Shown: positions 12,250 through 26,800 of the stretch, piece after piece | Numbering within the stretch: position 1 is the stretch's first letter | Layout of the letters: each line of letters begins with the position of its first letter | Assembly: GCF_947623445.1 (NCBI RefSeq) | Contig: NC_135248.1 | Location: 11,975,820 to 12,039,819, forward strand | Length of the DNA: 64,000 bases | DNA from: Clavelina lepadiformis | Taxonomy: Eukaryota > Chordata > Ascidiacea > Aplousobranchia > Clavelinidae | Direction: 5' to 3' | Position numbers and translations under genes: made by a program | Notes under the pieces: generated by a model | Told to the model about the DNA's origin: nothing | The model's input: the letters and a program-made list of their open reading frames with translations, nothing else | Databases searched by the model: none

Positions 12250-15200
12250 TCAGTCTTGGCAAAGTTCAAAATCTGTGCACACTTCCAAAGCGTCCTGTAA
12301 GAAAAAATAAAAGCTTCCTTAAACCCGGTGATTTGAAAGCAAGCTGCAATTAAACAAGCATTTGTGTAGCTTTGAAATTGAACAAGATTATTTGGTGTTG
12401 CAGGATGGATAAAATTGTGTAAACGAGGGTTGACAATAATTTGTCAATTTTACCTTCTTGTGTATGATTGAAGCGCCGCTGAAGCAGAAATCAAAGAGAC
12501 TAGGAATCTCAAACCCTGCTTCAGTAATGCCTAAACGAAAAGTAATTTGTTTATTTGTTTGTAAAACTCTCAAGATTTTTCAAAGCGCTCATGTAATTTT
12601 GTCGTCACATTTTTACTTATTATCTTTATTTGTTACAGACGATTATAAACTACTGTATGATGCTATATTTGCTATCTTAAATGCAAATATACTAGAAACA
12701 CAAAAGTGAAACATTTGTCAGCGATTAACGTAATTATAACAGCGTACGTGCCTGCTTGCATAAGCACATCAATTACGTATAAAGTTGTTACCATTAATTG
12801 CTGGTAAAATAGCCTGAGGTATAAAAGCTTGGAAAAGTTGATTGAAAAGTTCTGCTGGAAGTCCACCCGCATCAGTCACTGTCACGTCCAGAGATTCAAT
12901 ATTTCCCGCAAAGTTTCCGTTTTCTATGCGAGCTTTGGCGAGTATGTCCACATTCTATACGAAAGAAGACGTACGATTTTGTACTGAAATCATAGATTGT
13001 TTTCATGATTACTGTGCGTGAAATACGAATGCTATTTTTGTTATAGTGCTATGCGGGTATTATAGAATAGTGTTTCTAGAAAATCAAAGGCGTCCGGGAT
13101 CCAGAGTCACAGTTTATTATAGGACAATGCCGGACCCGAGCCCGAGTCCCAAGGCTCTTTTTTTCCACAACCCTGATTAATTATTATTATTAACTTTTAT
13201 TAAATTCGAAATGCAAAAAGGATAAACAGATGATATTTTTGTAAGGGAATGATTGAATGAATCAGATTAAATCATATCAGATAACGGAATGAATAACTCG
13301 TTGTTTGTTTGGAAGAAAAATTTCTACAGAAAAATTGCTTTGCGTTTAAAATAGATTATGTTATTATTTTATAGTCTCTTTTTTCAGCTTAAACCGAAGT
13401 CGCGAGACATGCATTAATACATGCTACTTATAAGTATCTAATTATAAGTAAGCATATGACAAAAATAAATAAATAAATATATGTATAAGTAATACGAGCA
13501 TGCATGGACCTGTGTGTGTATACCTATATATTCAGTATATTATCTTTAACCAAAATTTATTACTGCTGTTTTTAGTCGAGTTGTGCTTACCGCCATTATA
13601 GTTATGACGTGTTGTTTGCTGTCATCAGGCAAAACTGCGTTCACAACAACCTCGAAAGGTCCTTCAATGCCAATGCCAGATGCCGTGAAATCAACACTGG
13701 GTGCGGAAGTTGCACTCACCACAATTTGAACGCGGCTGTGCAAGTCGAAAAAGTAAATCTTCAGTCCGCGAAATTATACGTCAAAACGTTTTTAAAAGAC
13801 ACAGACATCTCTATTTTAGTGTATGGTATACTTAATACAATGTATGTTCAACGTGTAGAGCTTTCTTACTTGTCCTGAACAGCTTGCAGGTTGGGCAAAA
13901 GAGTTGTGAGAATTCCCAACGCACCGAGCTGTATAAGCAAACACATTGCATGTGAGACTGCAACAAGCTTCCATTAATATGTTTATTATCACATTTTGTT
14001 ATGGTTCTGCGTATGAGTCGAAACTCCCAATACTTTTCTTCAAATACCATTAAGTTACTATTTATCAGATATATACAGTATCCATATCAACTTCTAATTA
14101 TATCAACTTCTAATCTACCTCGTCAAAGTCAAACGTGCGTCCCAAATGTCCGAGCTCCGAAAACGCATAAAGCAATGTGTTTAAAACGTAAGGACTGACC
14201 GAAATACAAGCCATCTTCGACGTTGCAGAAATCGGTGGCATTGGTAACGCCACATAACGGCGCCTGTATTGAAGAATAGTCTGTGATTACATACATCTAT
14301 ACAATATTAATAACCGTTAAATACTTTTTCGTTTTTCTGTTGATAAAGTGTTTTATGTAAAAGTATGTATGTTGACAATATTTTTATGCTTTAGGCCTCG
14401 GTACTGTGTTGTATAATACAGGTCGTTGTCCAATTACGTTTAATAACTGCATAATATTTTAAATCGGGATGACTGAGGCCTTAAATCTCATCTGATGATC
14501 CAACGCTTGCCATTACATATATCCAGGTAGGAAGGAAATATCGCAGTAGGATAAGAAAACTTTCAGTTGCTTACGTAGACATTCACACTAGACAAAGGCT
14601 CATGTTGGCCATCAGAACAAGAACCTTTGAATCAGACATTATGTATACATACGTTCTGTTGCAATCCTATATCATTTATGAAATCAGAAAAATCTCGGTA
14701 TAAAAGATGCATATAAACTATAATAAAACTGTTTTTTGTTTCCAACGTGAATTCAACCAGCCTATAAAGCTGCAGACATATAACCGTTTACTCTTATTAT
14801 AGTTTGGCTTATTTAATCTATTCTAATTCACAGGGATTAATTTCGTCGCATTTAAGTTTCGACACAATCTCTTACACTTACGGTATGTTTGGCATGCTGC
14901 TTGCGAAGCATTTTCCTTTGAGTGAGACCAGAAACTCGGTGCCAGTTGCCTCCGGGTCACAAACCAAACCAAGGTCGATGTTTGTTTGTTTTATTAACGG
15001 ATAAACAACTAAACAAAAAATGTTTATTTTATAACATGGTCGTACATTTACTGTATTGCCAGCAAAGTTTTTTGAATGTATAAGCCTAGTTATATATAGC
15101 GTTAAGCAGTCCACTTTTCATATCTGTCGCCGTTTGGATACGAATGTTAATTTATAAATGAAATGTAAAATGTGCGAACCGAAACCGTTGACAGCATGCA

Positions 15201-16615
15201 TCGCTAATACAAATACATTCTTACGTTTAAATTTCTCCGTTACTTTTTCCCCTTGTTTTGACAGAGCCTTTTTTACTGCTGGGCAAATCTAGCGGTTGAA
15301 ACAAAAGCAACTTAACGGCATTATTATAAGGGATGTTCGTCAAACATACTTCAACGTGATAATTTTATATGCAATTTTGCATACGGAATACGAAAAAGTT
15401 ATTCATTCTCACTTCTTTCTGTAATAAATCTGTTATGGTGCTTTTAAACAATCCGATAATCAAGTTGAAAGCGGCATCCAGCGTTGTACCGGATACTTTC
15501 AGGTCCAGATCTCCGATACTTGAGTCACAATTTTGCAACGAAAACTTTGAAACAAAGTATACAACGTGTTCATAATTAAAACCAAGAAATGTACAGTATA
15601 CAATGCATATACACTATATAATTTATAAGAGTTATAAATCATTTTGGAAAATTTGAAATATTGAGTGTTCATTTCATCTTTTTGGCTTAAGTACCGTTGG
15701 TTTGCCATCTGCGTTCATTCCCAAACTAATTTGCTGACTAAGATCAAGGCCACTAGCCGACGCGTGTATGTTACCGCTGATTGCTATTGGAAAGCTAACA
15801 AAGAATTAAAAAGAATTAAATATTAACAATATTAAAAAATTAATCTGATTGTTATTTATAGTTATATAGTTCAGTTTTTTGTAAATTGCGGTTCTTATAT
15901 ATAATAATTACAACGGCATATATTTTTATATTTCAAACCAAAAAATCGCGCCGTGTAACACTTACGAGAAACCAAACACTTTGATTGTTTTGGACGCCTC
16001 AAATTGAGCTGATGCTGACACCTTTCCGTCGTCGATTACTGGAGTAATCACATTCGGAGCTGCTGTATTGAAACCGATCCTTCCGAGGCTGAATGAGTTG
16101 ATTTTCAAACTAAAATAAACGAATCAGAAACACGTAAATTCTGGTTATTTTCCAGCTTTGTTCCGATGCGAAACTCTCTACAGTTTAAATCGATTCACGA
16201 GCGAGTTGATAAAGTATTTGTTTTGAAAACATACTTGGAGATTTTGTATTCAACTGGACTCGTGCCAGACAGCGTAGGTAGATCAAGGTCTTCGACAGCA
16301 TCTTCCGCAAAACCCAAAGCAATTTGTGAAACTGAGAAGTAGAGAGTGAACAGATTTAGAATCAAAGATTATTTCTTAGGTATTGTATATAGCCTTAATA
16401 AATCTTGCTAACATAGTTTTCAAAAACCAGCACTCGAAGCATTTTATTAACGTGACAAATAGCCAAGCTGCCAATCCCAATAACTCACGAAATTTAAGTC
16501 CACCCGATGTGACTCGCGCCTTTACGCCGGGGTTGACACCACTTTGATCGCAAAGACAAGCTAAGACCAGAGCAAACATGCAGAGAAAAAACAATGATCT
16601 CTTTTCAATTTCCAT
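12250..16615 (-). CDS. BPI/LBP-family secreted protein, gene C (complete)
   Basis: Exons in coding order: 16489-16615, 16235-16331, 15966-16109, 15695-15794, 15413-15544, 15225-15288, 14882-15008, 14119-14263, 13870-13928, 13591-13735, 12792-12954, 12454-12530, 12250-12294; 1425 nt, 474 residues. Signal peptide MEIEKRSLFFLCMFALVLACLC, then DQSGVNPGVKARVT. It is closest to gene B by exon lengths (exons 2-12 identical in size) and by motifs: QNCDSS/ICPAVKK, GLVCDPEATGTEF, KGKCFA, MACISVSPYVLNTLLYAF. Exon 8 opens RRYVALPMPP where B has FPFVAPSMPA, so the N-terminal edge of that strand has changed. Exon 13 ends DALEVCTDFELCQD with two Cys and no Pro-rich tail. The exon 5 acceptor is aaag and the exon 4 donor is gtactt, both weak but at the expected places. 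Confidence 0.92.
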
Positions 16616-16700
16616 CGCGCAGTCACAAAACTCTCTTCTTCAAAAAGCATTCGAGTGATAAGAAATCATTAACATTGATTTCTTCAAGGCTGGCAGTTCC

Positions 16701-16707
16701 TTATATA
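16701..16707 (-). promoter_or_regulatory. TATA box of gene C
   Basis: TATATAA on the minus strand, about 86 bases before the start codon. Confidence 0.55.
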
Positions 16708-18581
16708 TCACTGCAAAAATATAGCTATATGAGCTATATTTAATTTGTTGTCACGTAGTCAAAATCGTGTTCAAACTGAAATATAAAATGTTAGAGACGA
16801 AAAGATTAATTTTCTTGTTTTTTTTTGGTAGCATACCCAGTAAAAATTTCAATAATGAATAAATGAAATAAAATAATGAATTTGCAATAATGAATAATTA
16901 TACTTTTTAAAATTTTATACGGAGACCAGTTTGATTACTTTTTGATAAATATATTTTAGCAGTTTACAATAACCTGCTTTGGTTAACTATTAAATGGAAA
17001 TAAAATCACACACAATAAAACGATCAGTTTGGGTACTTAATTCTAAAAGTTTATTTCATTAATGTTTTAACTCTAAAATATATAGATCTATCTATAAGTA
17101 CCGCACGGCAATTGCACTTTGCACCGGCTTCTTTACGTGACTATTATCTTAAAGTTGTCGAAAAGAACAGGTCAGAGTTGCCAAATCAAAAGAACAAAAA
17201 ATTCTGTCTACCTGGAAGCCGCGGTTTTGAGCTTACAAAGAACGCCGGATCATTTCGTAACCAATTGCAATCCGTTTTTATTGCCTGGTTAGTTGTTGTA
17301 TTGCTGAAGCTGTGGATCTGTTTATAAGTAAAACTGAAAGATTTTAGCAAAAGTCACGGGCTTCAACAAAGATTTTTTCTATGAAGCTTTATCGTAGACA
17401 TAGACGTTTCACGGTTTGTTATTTGCCGACGTGACTATTTCGCTTGCTATATATGTCATAAGAGTTCGACATTGAAGAAAATTTAAAATAGAACGCGGTT
17501 GGTTTGGAAACCGTCAAATTAAAACCAAACTTAGATGCTCCTGGGCTGTTTTGACTGAGCTTGATTTTCAAAAACAACATTTATTTTTGTTTTGCAGAAC
17601 GCAAAGGGCCCACGTTTGCACTTGCATTTCTTTCGAAAATGATTGGCCCCAAGCGCATTAATTTTGGCGCTATTCGAATTGATATCGGAAAACTTAATTA
17701 AATCAGTTGACAAATAAGGAATTTTTGTTTTTCTTTTATTGAAAATGGCTCACGCGAAAAGAAAAACTGCAAATTGTAGAAAATTGAGTTCATATTTTAC
17801 TACATGTTTAATTTAATACGCACAGTGGATTGTTTAGAGCTTGGAACTTTGTCAATCGATCGACACATAAATCAAAATGAAGCGCTGAAGTTTTGTTTTT
17901 TTGTCTCTAAAACTCTCTAAAAATCCACTATCCACTCTTATCTTTAAACATTAACCAGGAAATAAGTTCACTTTTTTAGAGATTTATAGAGTTCCACTGA
18001 CTATCATGCGTTCAAACTTGTGATCAGTGTAAGTCATTATAAGTCAGAAAAGATGTAAGTCAGTATACGTCAGAAACAATTTCCAATAATTACAAACGTA
18101 AATGATACAAATAAAACCGGCATTTTATTCCGCCCGAAGCCTTAAGTAATATACGGTTACTATTGTAACGATATATACGATTATATTATACGATTGCCTA
18201 TGTGTGTGCCTATTTCGGTTTGAAGCATTTTCGTACTTATGTGTTCACAAAATTCCATGCATATATAAGGAGTTTCGGTGTATTGTTTAATTTTGTGATA
18301 GGTTTTCATGGTGTGACTAAATTTAACTCCAGCTCAAACTTTTTCTGCCTCCAAGAAACATTGCATTTTGTCATTTATTTGTTTTTTGTTTCAAAAAAAG
18401 CTGATATTTGCCTACTTTTTGAGATTTGGTGTCTCTTTTAAATTTGCTAAGCATAAAAATCCAAATATGAATTTTTTTAATTTTTGTCTTATAACGACAA
18501 TAAACATTATAATGCACTATATATACACTAAAAGAATCATTTGCACTTAAGTGACGAAGGTGAACTGAATCGAAGTCTGGT
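16708..18581. other. Intergenic, gene C to gene D
   Basis: Spacer between the gene C promoter and the gene D 3' end. AT-rich, with short unrecognised ORFs only (for example one at 17112-17327, plus). AATAAA on the minus strand near 18374 could serve gene D. Confidence 0.4.
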
Positions 18582-21500
18582 TTACTTTACTCGGCTAATA
18601 TCGGTTCCGATTTCCAAAGCATTCTGCGAAAGCAACAAAAGATTTTTAAAAGCTATAGCAAATTAGCAATCTAGTTATATACATAGTAAAATCGCTATCA
18701 TGTTTTCACTTGAAATGTTTGTAGTTGTCTTATTACAATTTACTGAAATCATTTGAAGTATTTACAGTAATTTTTGACTGAATTTACAGTATCTTTGTCT
18801 AATTTTGTTTAACCTCTTTTGTTTCGACAGACGTATTCTCAAGAGTATAGCCCATGTAGTCTGGAATTTCGTAACCTGTTTTGGCGAGGTCTGAAATACA
18901 TTAAAAAAATGTTACACTCAGTTAATGTCAACGTTACAGACAGCTCTCTTTAAATGTGTCCTTTAAAGCTTGCCTTCTGGCCAGTATAAAATAACTGACT
19001 CGTCGGGCCCGTGGTTAAATAGAATTTAACTTACTGTTAAGAACAGGCAGGATCTGGTCAGGCAAGTTATCTTCGATAAGTTTGTTGACGAGTTCAACGG
19101 GGAATTCCCCAGCTTGAGTAACGCGCACTTCAAGGTTTTCGATTCTTCCAAAGAGGCGTCCCTCCAAAACGTTCATCGATGCTGTGGCGTTAATAACCTG
19201 CATACATAACTCCAATGTTATTTACCTTTCAGATCATTGTTTCTTGGGTGACGTATTTGCCGAAATCCTTCGTCAAGTAATATCTATGTCACGATAATCG
19301 ATCACAATCGACTGTAGCTTGTAGTGAACGTTTTATTAAAGTGCTTACAAATGGAAACTTACGGCTGCAGCGGTATAAACATCTTGGAATTCCTCGTCTG
19401 TTAGAACCCCAGCGGCCACCTCATAGTGCGCGTACACCGTGATTCCATCACTGTCAAAATGTACGTCGGGGAGGTCGACAAATCGCAGAAGAAAATGAAG
19501 GGGTCTGACAAGAACAAAAACAGTTAATAATGAATGATCTTTTAACCAATGAGTTCAAAAATATTATCTGCTTAAATCACCTATTTAAATAGAACAGAAA
19601 ATACATTCCTAAATATATGTTACTATACATATTTTCTTATTACGGAAATAAATGCTTACTTGTTCCCGTGTAGTGAAAATTTTTGAAGAAGAGTCGCAAC
19701 GTCTGCAGCGGTTAGAGTTTGGTCGATTACAGCGGAGATCTAAACATTTACAATAACGCTTTAAAAAAAGAACCATGTTATATGGTACTATGTATACATT
19801 GTACACATATACGTATTTAACGGTAAAAAATTGTCCAACCTTTATAGAAATATTGCTTTCAAATACAATACCAGTTGCCGACAATCCATTTTGCGCTATA
19901 CCGTATAAGGAAATTAAATTAAATTATTTTCATAACAAAACACAAACCTGGGAAGCTGAGATCTCATGATCGAGCAGATCTTCCTTCCACAGCGAGTATA
20001 GAAGAGTGTCCAATACGTAATGGTTGATGCCAAGTCGGACCATCTGGGAGGTAGAAGAAAGTGGAGGCATCACCGGTGCGGAGAAAGGAAAGCTGTAAAA
20101 AGACTTTGATTAACAGGGAACAAAGAGAACAAAGCCTACCACAAAAATCAGGAAACCTCTTAGTAATATACTTAACTATGTTAATTTAACTAAGCCCCCA
20201 AGTTAATTCGATAAGTAACTTATTCGTTAAATTCTTCCTGTTTAACTTTATCTGATGTATAATTGAACCTATGACGGGCAAAGGTCACCTGCTTATTTCA
20301 ACTAAGCAAGCTTGTCATGGTTACCTCAAAGATGGGTTGTTTCTCGGGAAACAGCGTCCCCTCAAGGAGAAAAGAAGATTATCTTCTGATGCTTCCGGAT
20401 CGCAAACGAGTCCGAGATCTACGCCCAATTGAGATGTCAAAGAGAAGATGACTAAAACGGGAAAAGAATCGTATTAAATAACACAGCAGTATAGCAGGTT
20501 ACTACAAAAACTAATTGATTAATAATTGATACAAAATCATGTCGGTGTGAGAAGATATAACGTAATTATACTAATCAAAATAATGATTAGAGCATAATGA
20601 TAAAGATTGCTGTAAAAGATAACGACGTGTTGGTACTGTGCTGGTCATGCAAAAAAAGTTGTGAAAAACATTAAAAATTCACTTCACTGATCTGTGTTAT
20701 ATGTGATGGAGAGAACGATAATATCAGATGACGTATTTTTGTTGTTTAAAAGGGCGTGACTATGAAAATACGTACTTTGGTCTATCGACTTAAAATGTTA
20801 TCTAAAAACTCACGGTCATATCTTTCGGTCAGTTTTGCGGCCTGTTTTTCCAGAAGGTTCTTCAAAGCCGGGCATAACTAAAACAAATAAATCAGTTTAA
20901 ACGTGACAGCATGATTGCGATTCTGTGAAGACGGATAGCTGCAAATTTTTACTTTAAATTAATATTTACGCTTAACTGTCATCATTTATCTATATTAGCA
21001 TTTACTCGGTTTGATAGTTCGGTTTCCACAAACTCATCAAAGGTCTTAAGAAGAGCGTCGAAGGAAGCGTCTCCCAAATCAGCTTCTATATTTCCAATGG
21101 ATGCCGTGCAAGAACCAATTGAAAACTGCAAAAAACATTTTTTGCCTGTTTACTGTTGAATCGCTAATTTGAACCTCTCCATATAGACTTACTGTAGGCC
21201 TATACCGAAAAACATGTCGTTTTTGATGCCTTACTTAAGCCAATTTTACAGTTTTGCCTGTTTCATGTTGAGTTGCTAAATTTAAATGGTAAATTTTTAA
21301 AAATTAATTTTATATAGTACAATGTTTAGCTTATATCCAAAACATGTCGTCGGCTGTTAACGCTTCATATAGACATATCATTGCGCCTAGGTTCTAAGAT
21401 CCCTAAAAATCAGTGGTTTCCTGTACAATTTGGGAACAAATATTTTAAAAAATTACAACTAACTTAACATGCTAAACTTACCGCAGGGTTGTCATTGCTG

Positions 21501-22422
21501 TTTCTGCCCAAACCAATTTCTTGTCTTAGATTAACACCGCTTGCAGATGCAGTTAAATTTCCAGCGCCTTGCAAAGTAAATCTGCAAAGAAATTGCAACT
21601 CGTGTTTAAAAGCTGTGCCGAAATAGGACAAAATCCAACAATTTAAGACTATGCGTAGGCCTACATGTAGCATATCTTGTACCTCTTTTGCTATGGGTAT
21701 AATAGCTGACATAAAGTTAGTATAAACAGCGTCGCCAAGCCACTCATAGGGCTAGGCTACACGTTGCGTTAAAGTAGAAACTTTCTATGGACAACTCACG
21801 AGAAGATGCCGAGATCGACTACCCTCGAGGCTTCCCAAGTAGCGCTGACGGCGACTGAAGCATCCACAACGTTGGGGATGAAAAGATTTGGCGCCGATGT
21901 CTCCAACGTGCTTTGGGTTAAGTCAAAAGATACGATCTCGATACTGCAGACACAAAGTTAAGAATATTTTACAACTTTAGTGATTAATCGATTTGGTTTT
22001 GAAGAGAAAAAACAAAAATAATTCAAAAACTTCCAGACCCGGTGATTATTAAAGATCTAAAGTATATCTGTGAGGTTCAGTCGCGAGGTTAATAATGCTT
22101 TTAACTTCATTGCTACTTCGTCTTACTTGGTTAAGCTGTACGTCAGAGGGGAATCACCAGAAACATCTGGGATGGGAACCGAATTCAATCGATTCTTAAC
22201 AAAATCCAACACTAGATCTTTACCTTCAAGAAAAGAAAATATGAATCTGTTATTGGATAAAAAATATCGGTAACAACAAGGAACATGAAAACGGCACTTA
22301 CCAAAATTGAGTCCTCTTTCACCGAACCTTGCTTTCAAGCCAGGTTGTTCGCCGGTTTGAACAGCGAGACAAAATGTTGCTGATACAGACAACAGTAACA
22401 AGACAATGAAAGAAAATTTCAT
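18582..22422 (-). CDS. BPI/LBP-family secreted protein, gene D (complete, divergent)
   Basis: Exons in coding order: 22302-22422, 22127-22223, 21800-21943, 21482-21581, 21006-21125, 20814-20877, 20325-20451, 19948-20092, 19660-19739, 19363-19504, 19035-19197, 18814-18890, 18582-18623; 1422 nt, 473 residues. Signal peptide MKFSFIVLLLLSVSATFCLA, then VQTGEQPGLKARFGERG. Four family Cys remain in the body: IGSCTAS, LCPALKN, GLVCDPEA, RGRCFPRN. Exon 9 is 80 nt as in the plus-strand genes, and exon 7 (RGRCFPRNNPSL) also resembles gene E, its head-to-head neighbour. Exon 10 lacks the usual xxAEVRA opening (it reads LHFLLRFVDLPDV). The protein stops at NALEIGTDISRVK, with no tail. An in-frame ATG 12 codons upstream (22458) is possible, but the chosen one gives the canonical signal peptide. 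Confidence 0.92.
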
Positions 22423-22518
22423 TGTTTTCAGTTTTATTATAAACCTTTTAAAATTCACAGAGTATGATTACAGTAAAATGCAAGTCTTCAGACTGAATTG
22501 AAAAGGATTTGCATCAAC

Positions 22519-22525
22519 TTTTATA
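22519..22525 (-). promoter_or_regulatory. TATA box of gene D
   Basis: TATAAAA on the minus strand, about 97 bases from the gene D start. It is not the TATATAA form used by most other genes here. Confidence 0.5.
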
Positions 22526-23775
22526 GGTTGAACGGTTTCCCAAATTTCGAACGTTTTTAGTTTTAATCGGTTTATTTTTCTTACAACTGCATCCAAAAAT
22601 ATCAAATGGAATTCCCCGAACGATGGTGAAAATTCGATGATTTCACGATCAGGTTTCGTTGTGGTATATCGCGTCAATACCTTATTAACTTTTTGTACGG
22701 TGCAGCAGAGCGGAACTGCTTGTAGATGGATGAGCCAAGGAAAATATGTTTGAAGGGAAAACTTTCTTTTATTTGTTTCATTTCAACCTGTCGCATTGAC
22801 GTCATAAGAGTTGCTAAACAACACTTGGCGTAATAGTTTCTTCGGCGTGAAATTAATCAGTTGGTGAAGTTACTTCGTATACAGAATACGTACGTCGAAA
22901 CGTCTTACGGGAGAAAGAGACTACATGGTTGCGTTGGTCGTAAAATTAGAAAAGGTTTAAAAAAAACACCGTTTATTAGAAGTAAAAACGATTTATTCCG
23001 ATACCAAGCCTTTTGTATTGATCTAATAACTCAGCATAGACAAATGAAAAAAGTAGCTTCATATTACAAAGTAAAGAAAATTACGATATTGGCTTCCATC
23101 TTTCATAATTGAATTACTGAATCTAGTCAACTTCATAAACAACACAAAATCATTCAAACTTTGTAATTAAAATAGGCAAATTATATATCAGATCTTCCAC
23201 AACCAAAGAAACCCCTGATTTAATCGATTTTAGTTATTTTCTACAATAATTTGCAAGATGAGTAAACTTTTGTGACGTCTTAGTAAATTCTAAACATTTT
23301 AAAACAACAAGTTTTTTGTTAAATTTTAAACCTGGTCACCTGTAGACAAAATAGCAAATCTCCCGTGATAAATTTTGAACTAAGCTCAACAGCTGTCAAA
23401 TCTTGTTATAGCTCAAAATTGACGTTGCAACTGCCTCTGGGCATAAGAAAACTTACGTATGAGGGCGCACCTTTTATAGGTGGTGTGTGGTAGTCGTCGG
23501 TTGCGGTTGCGTTTGCGCAAAGTTCGGTTGCGAGCGAAACTTATCTCAAACTTGGCAACAATAAGTTACAATTAAATATTTTAATACTTATTATCTCAGA
23601 TGCTGGCTTTTACTTATCACATTTGGGCAGTAAAATATGACGTTATTGATGATTTGGACAACAAGGCTGTTCATTTACGCCTTCCTCAAATTTAATATCG
23701 ATTAAATGTTGTAAATTCCCCAATGTCGGTTCGCATTTTTCATCTTTTAACCAAATATGGCCTTTACCATTTCAA
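22526..23775. other. Divergent intergenic between genes D and E
   Basis: About 1.25 kb shared by two genes facing away from each other; this is the single orientation switch of the array. No exon recognised. Short ORFs (for example 22861-23112, plus) match nothing I know. Confidence 0.5.
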
Positions 23776-23781
23776 TATAAA
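23776..23781 (+). promoter_or_regulatory. Possible TATA box of gene E
   Basis: TATAAA about 100 bases before the gene E start. It is weaker and farther away than the TATA boxes of F, H, I and J. A good splice acceptor lies directly before the ATG (cattttacag at about 23864-23873), so the true transcript start may be elsewhere. Confidence 0.3.
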
Positions 23782-23875
23782 CCAAGCGCATGCTTTGACC
23801 GGCACACAGAAATCGTTATTGAGTATTTACAAGTTTTTTGGCTTGAAAACGGAAGACTTATTCATTTTACAGGAA

Positions 23876-26800
23876 ATGAAGTTGGCAATCATTTCAGCGG
23901 CATTTTGTCTCATTCTTTTAATATCATCGACATCTGGAGAAAATCCGGGTTTTCAAATCAGACTTACTTCGAGGGGCTTAAACTTTGGTAAGTGAAACTG
24001 CTATAGTTTATCACTTTTTTGTTGCCTTTTGTTATTTTTAACAACGAAATGAGATTTTAACTTAAAATCACTTTTACGGAAGACAGTACAGCATAAACTA
24101 ATTTTAGTTTTGACTTAGGTCGAGATGTGGCTCTAGGATTTTTGAAAGACAGACTGAAAAATCTTCAGGTGCCAGAACATACAGGAGACGGATACGGAAT
24201 CAGAAAGTAATTTGTCAAATAATTTTGAACATTTACGATAGGTTTCCAGTAATGATGACCTTTAAACTTTATAATAATACACTTCTATAAATATTCTTCA
24301 TAAATAGTAGAACATGCAGTCAACGTTATTTTCTGATGTTACCAGCATTCGTGTGACATCTTGGAACCTCGGTAGCACCACGATAACCACAAGTCGTCCG
24401 AATGAAGTTACTCTTGGAATCAACAGTGCAGCGGCCACTGTGTACGGGGACTGGCGGTATTGGAAAAAGCTTCTCTTGTAAGTAATGTTTAGTATGGTGA
24501 TAAGATGAAATGTCAATGTAGAGAACTATGTGTATGGAATAAGTACAGTATCTCTTACATTTGTTTACTAATTTACGTCTCCACAACTGAAATTGTGCAA
24601 TGTATTTACTTGTTGCGAAAAGCTGCATTTCAATAAACGATCCCCTTTTTAGCGCGCTTTATTCTCAGTTTTACTCTTCGCGACTCTGGTACAGTCAGAG
24701 TGTCCACAAGCATCAGCATTCAGCAGACAGTGCGCGTTGGAAGAAGCGGCGACAAACCAACGGTAACAATTTAGAGGATTTAAAACATTTATATTTTGGT
24801 CAGTTGTGTTGGCTTTTTTATCAAATTTTTTCTGTGTTTTTTTTTAGTTTTCGGTGGGGCACTGCACTGCGTCCATCGGGCATTTCGACGTTCATCTGAG
24901 CGGCGGAAATCTGGTAGCAACCACCTTCTACAGAGTTATTCTAGCGGCCGTAAAAAACATAATCAAGCCAGCTCTTCAGCTACAGGTAGATATTTCAACT
25001 CGGTTGTCAAAAATTAACACTCGAATGATTTAATTGTATTTGCCTTTCTGTGTGTATGACGTTTGAATCACGTGCATTTACGGTTGTCTTGGAATCACAA
25101 GCCTTAAGATGTACATGATGTCTATTTTCAGATCTGCCCTCAAGTTGTGAAAATTCTTTCTGATCAAAGTTCCAAAATAACAAACAACTTTCCAAGTAAG
25201 CGTCTTGACCTTTCCTTTTTAAGTATCTTGGCCTTTCTAAGTTTCTAAGTAAATAAAACCACAGCCATTTGAAATGAAATCACTACTCACTAGCTGATGA
25301 AATTGGGCCATCATAATTCAATAAACAATTAATTGCTGTTTCTTCCTTGAAAACAGCCGTTTTTCCCCTTGTGTTTGGATCTAACGTTAATCTTGGTCTT
25401 GTCGCCAATCCTGCGGTAACTAGTGACAGCTTCACTTTGTCCCTCAGGGGTCGCTGTTTCCCAGCAAATAATCCTGGATTAAGGTTTGTAAGTTTTTTAA
25501 TTTCGAAATAACTTTTGCTCTATATCATATAGGGTATAGTTTTTTAAGTCATAAAGCCTATTCATGATCAGAAAAGTTTGTGTTTTTAAATATTTCAGTT
25601 TTCCGTTTAACGCACCAACGACACCAGTTCTCACTCCCACGTCACAAATGGCTCGAATTTCGATCAGTCCTTACACCATGAACACATTACTTTACTCGAT
25701 GTGGCAAAGTAATCTACTCAGAAAGTTCTACAGTCAGCAAGAGGTTGGTGATATGAGGTTTTTTTTACAGAAATCAATATCCTCCTCAATTACATGATGA
25801 CTTTAATTTATTTTCTGCTGTCACAAATATTTTCAAAGTTTCTTTTGTTTCCACAATCTGTAGTTGAGTGCTGCCATCGGTACTTCATTGACTGCAAATG
25901 TCTTGGCCGATGTCTTTCCAGCACTGGCACAATATGGCAGCAGGTACAACGATTGCAAATATAACGTTTTTGGTCGGATCATTAAAAGCCTACCTTAGTT
26001 ATTTTAGTGTTAATAAAATTTTAATTGCGTATAAAGTAGTAGTTAATGGCGATAAGTTTTGCACATCTTTCTTAAAATGTTGTTGGATTTTAGAAATATA
26101 GATTCTTTTTTATTCGTATCCATGGAGCTAATTATTGACAAATATACTTTTGCATTATTTCTAGCTCATTGGAGGCAGAAGTTCGGGCCCCGGAAGCTCC
26201 TAGAGTTCACATAACCCCAGCAGGAATCGGGGTTAACGGAAGAATCGAGCTGGTCCTTTACGTTGTGCTTGGACCTGGGAACAAACCCCAGGCTTTGACC
26301 ATCAGCACTGTAAAACTTTTCGTTTGTTGTTTTTACTTTTTCTTACTTTGTTTACTTGAGCTATATACTACATACTATAGCTGTATACTGATGAATACTA
26401 TCTGTTACTTTTGTGAACAGAACGTCCAGGTGACTGTTCAGCCACGGCTTGTCGGGAGCGTGGTTTCCGGTACCATCTCGCATTTGAACGTAGCTGTAAC
26501 AGGCGCCGGCGGCCTTCCAGTTGAAGCCATTAACGGAATCATCAACTACTTTTTGCCGTCACAGATCTTGCCGGCACTAAATCGTAAGCCGATTAAAAAC
26601 TGTTTGCTTTCACAATTACTATATGCTCACGAGCTGTAGCAATATTTATCAGGGGACTAAGAACTAGATCTGTTAATTTATTAATTTTCTAATAATTGAC
26701 AGGGGTGGCAGCTGCCGGATTTGACATTCCAGGTTATTATGGATTTTCTGTCTCAGGTGCTTCCATAGCTACAAGACAGGTAAAGCTCAAGTAGAACTTG

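Noticed and set aside
23723-23875. In-frame N-terminal extension of gene E
   Set aside because: It would bury the signal peptide; the ATG at 23876 gives exon 1 the same 112 bases as in genes F to J.
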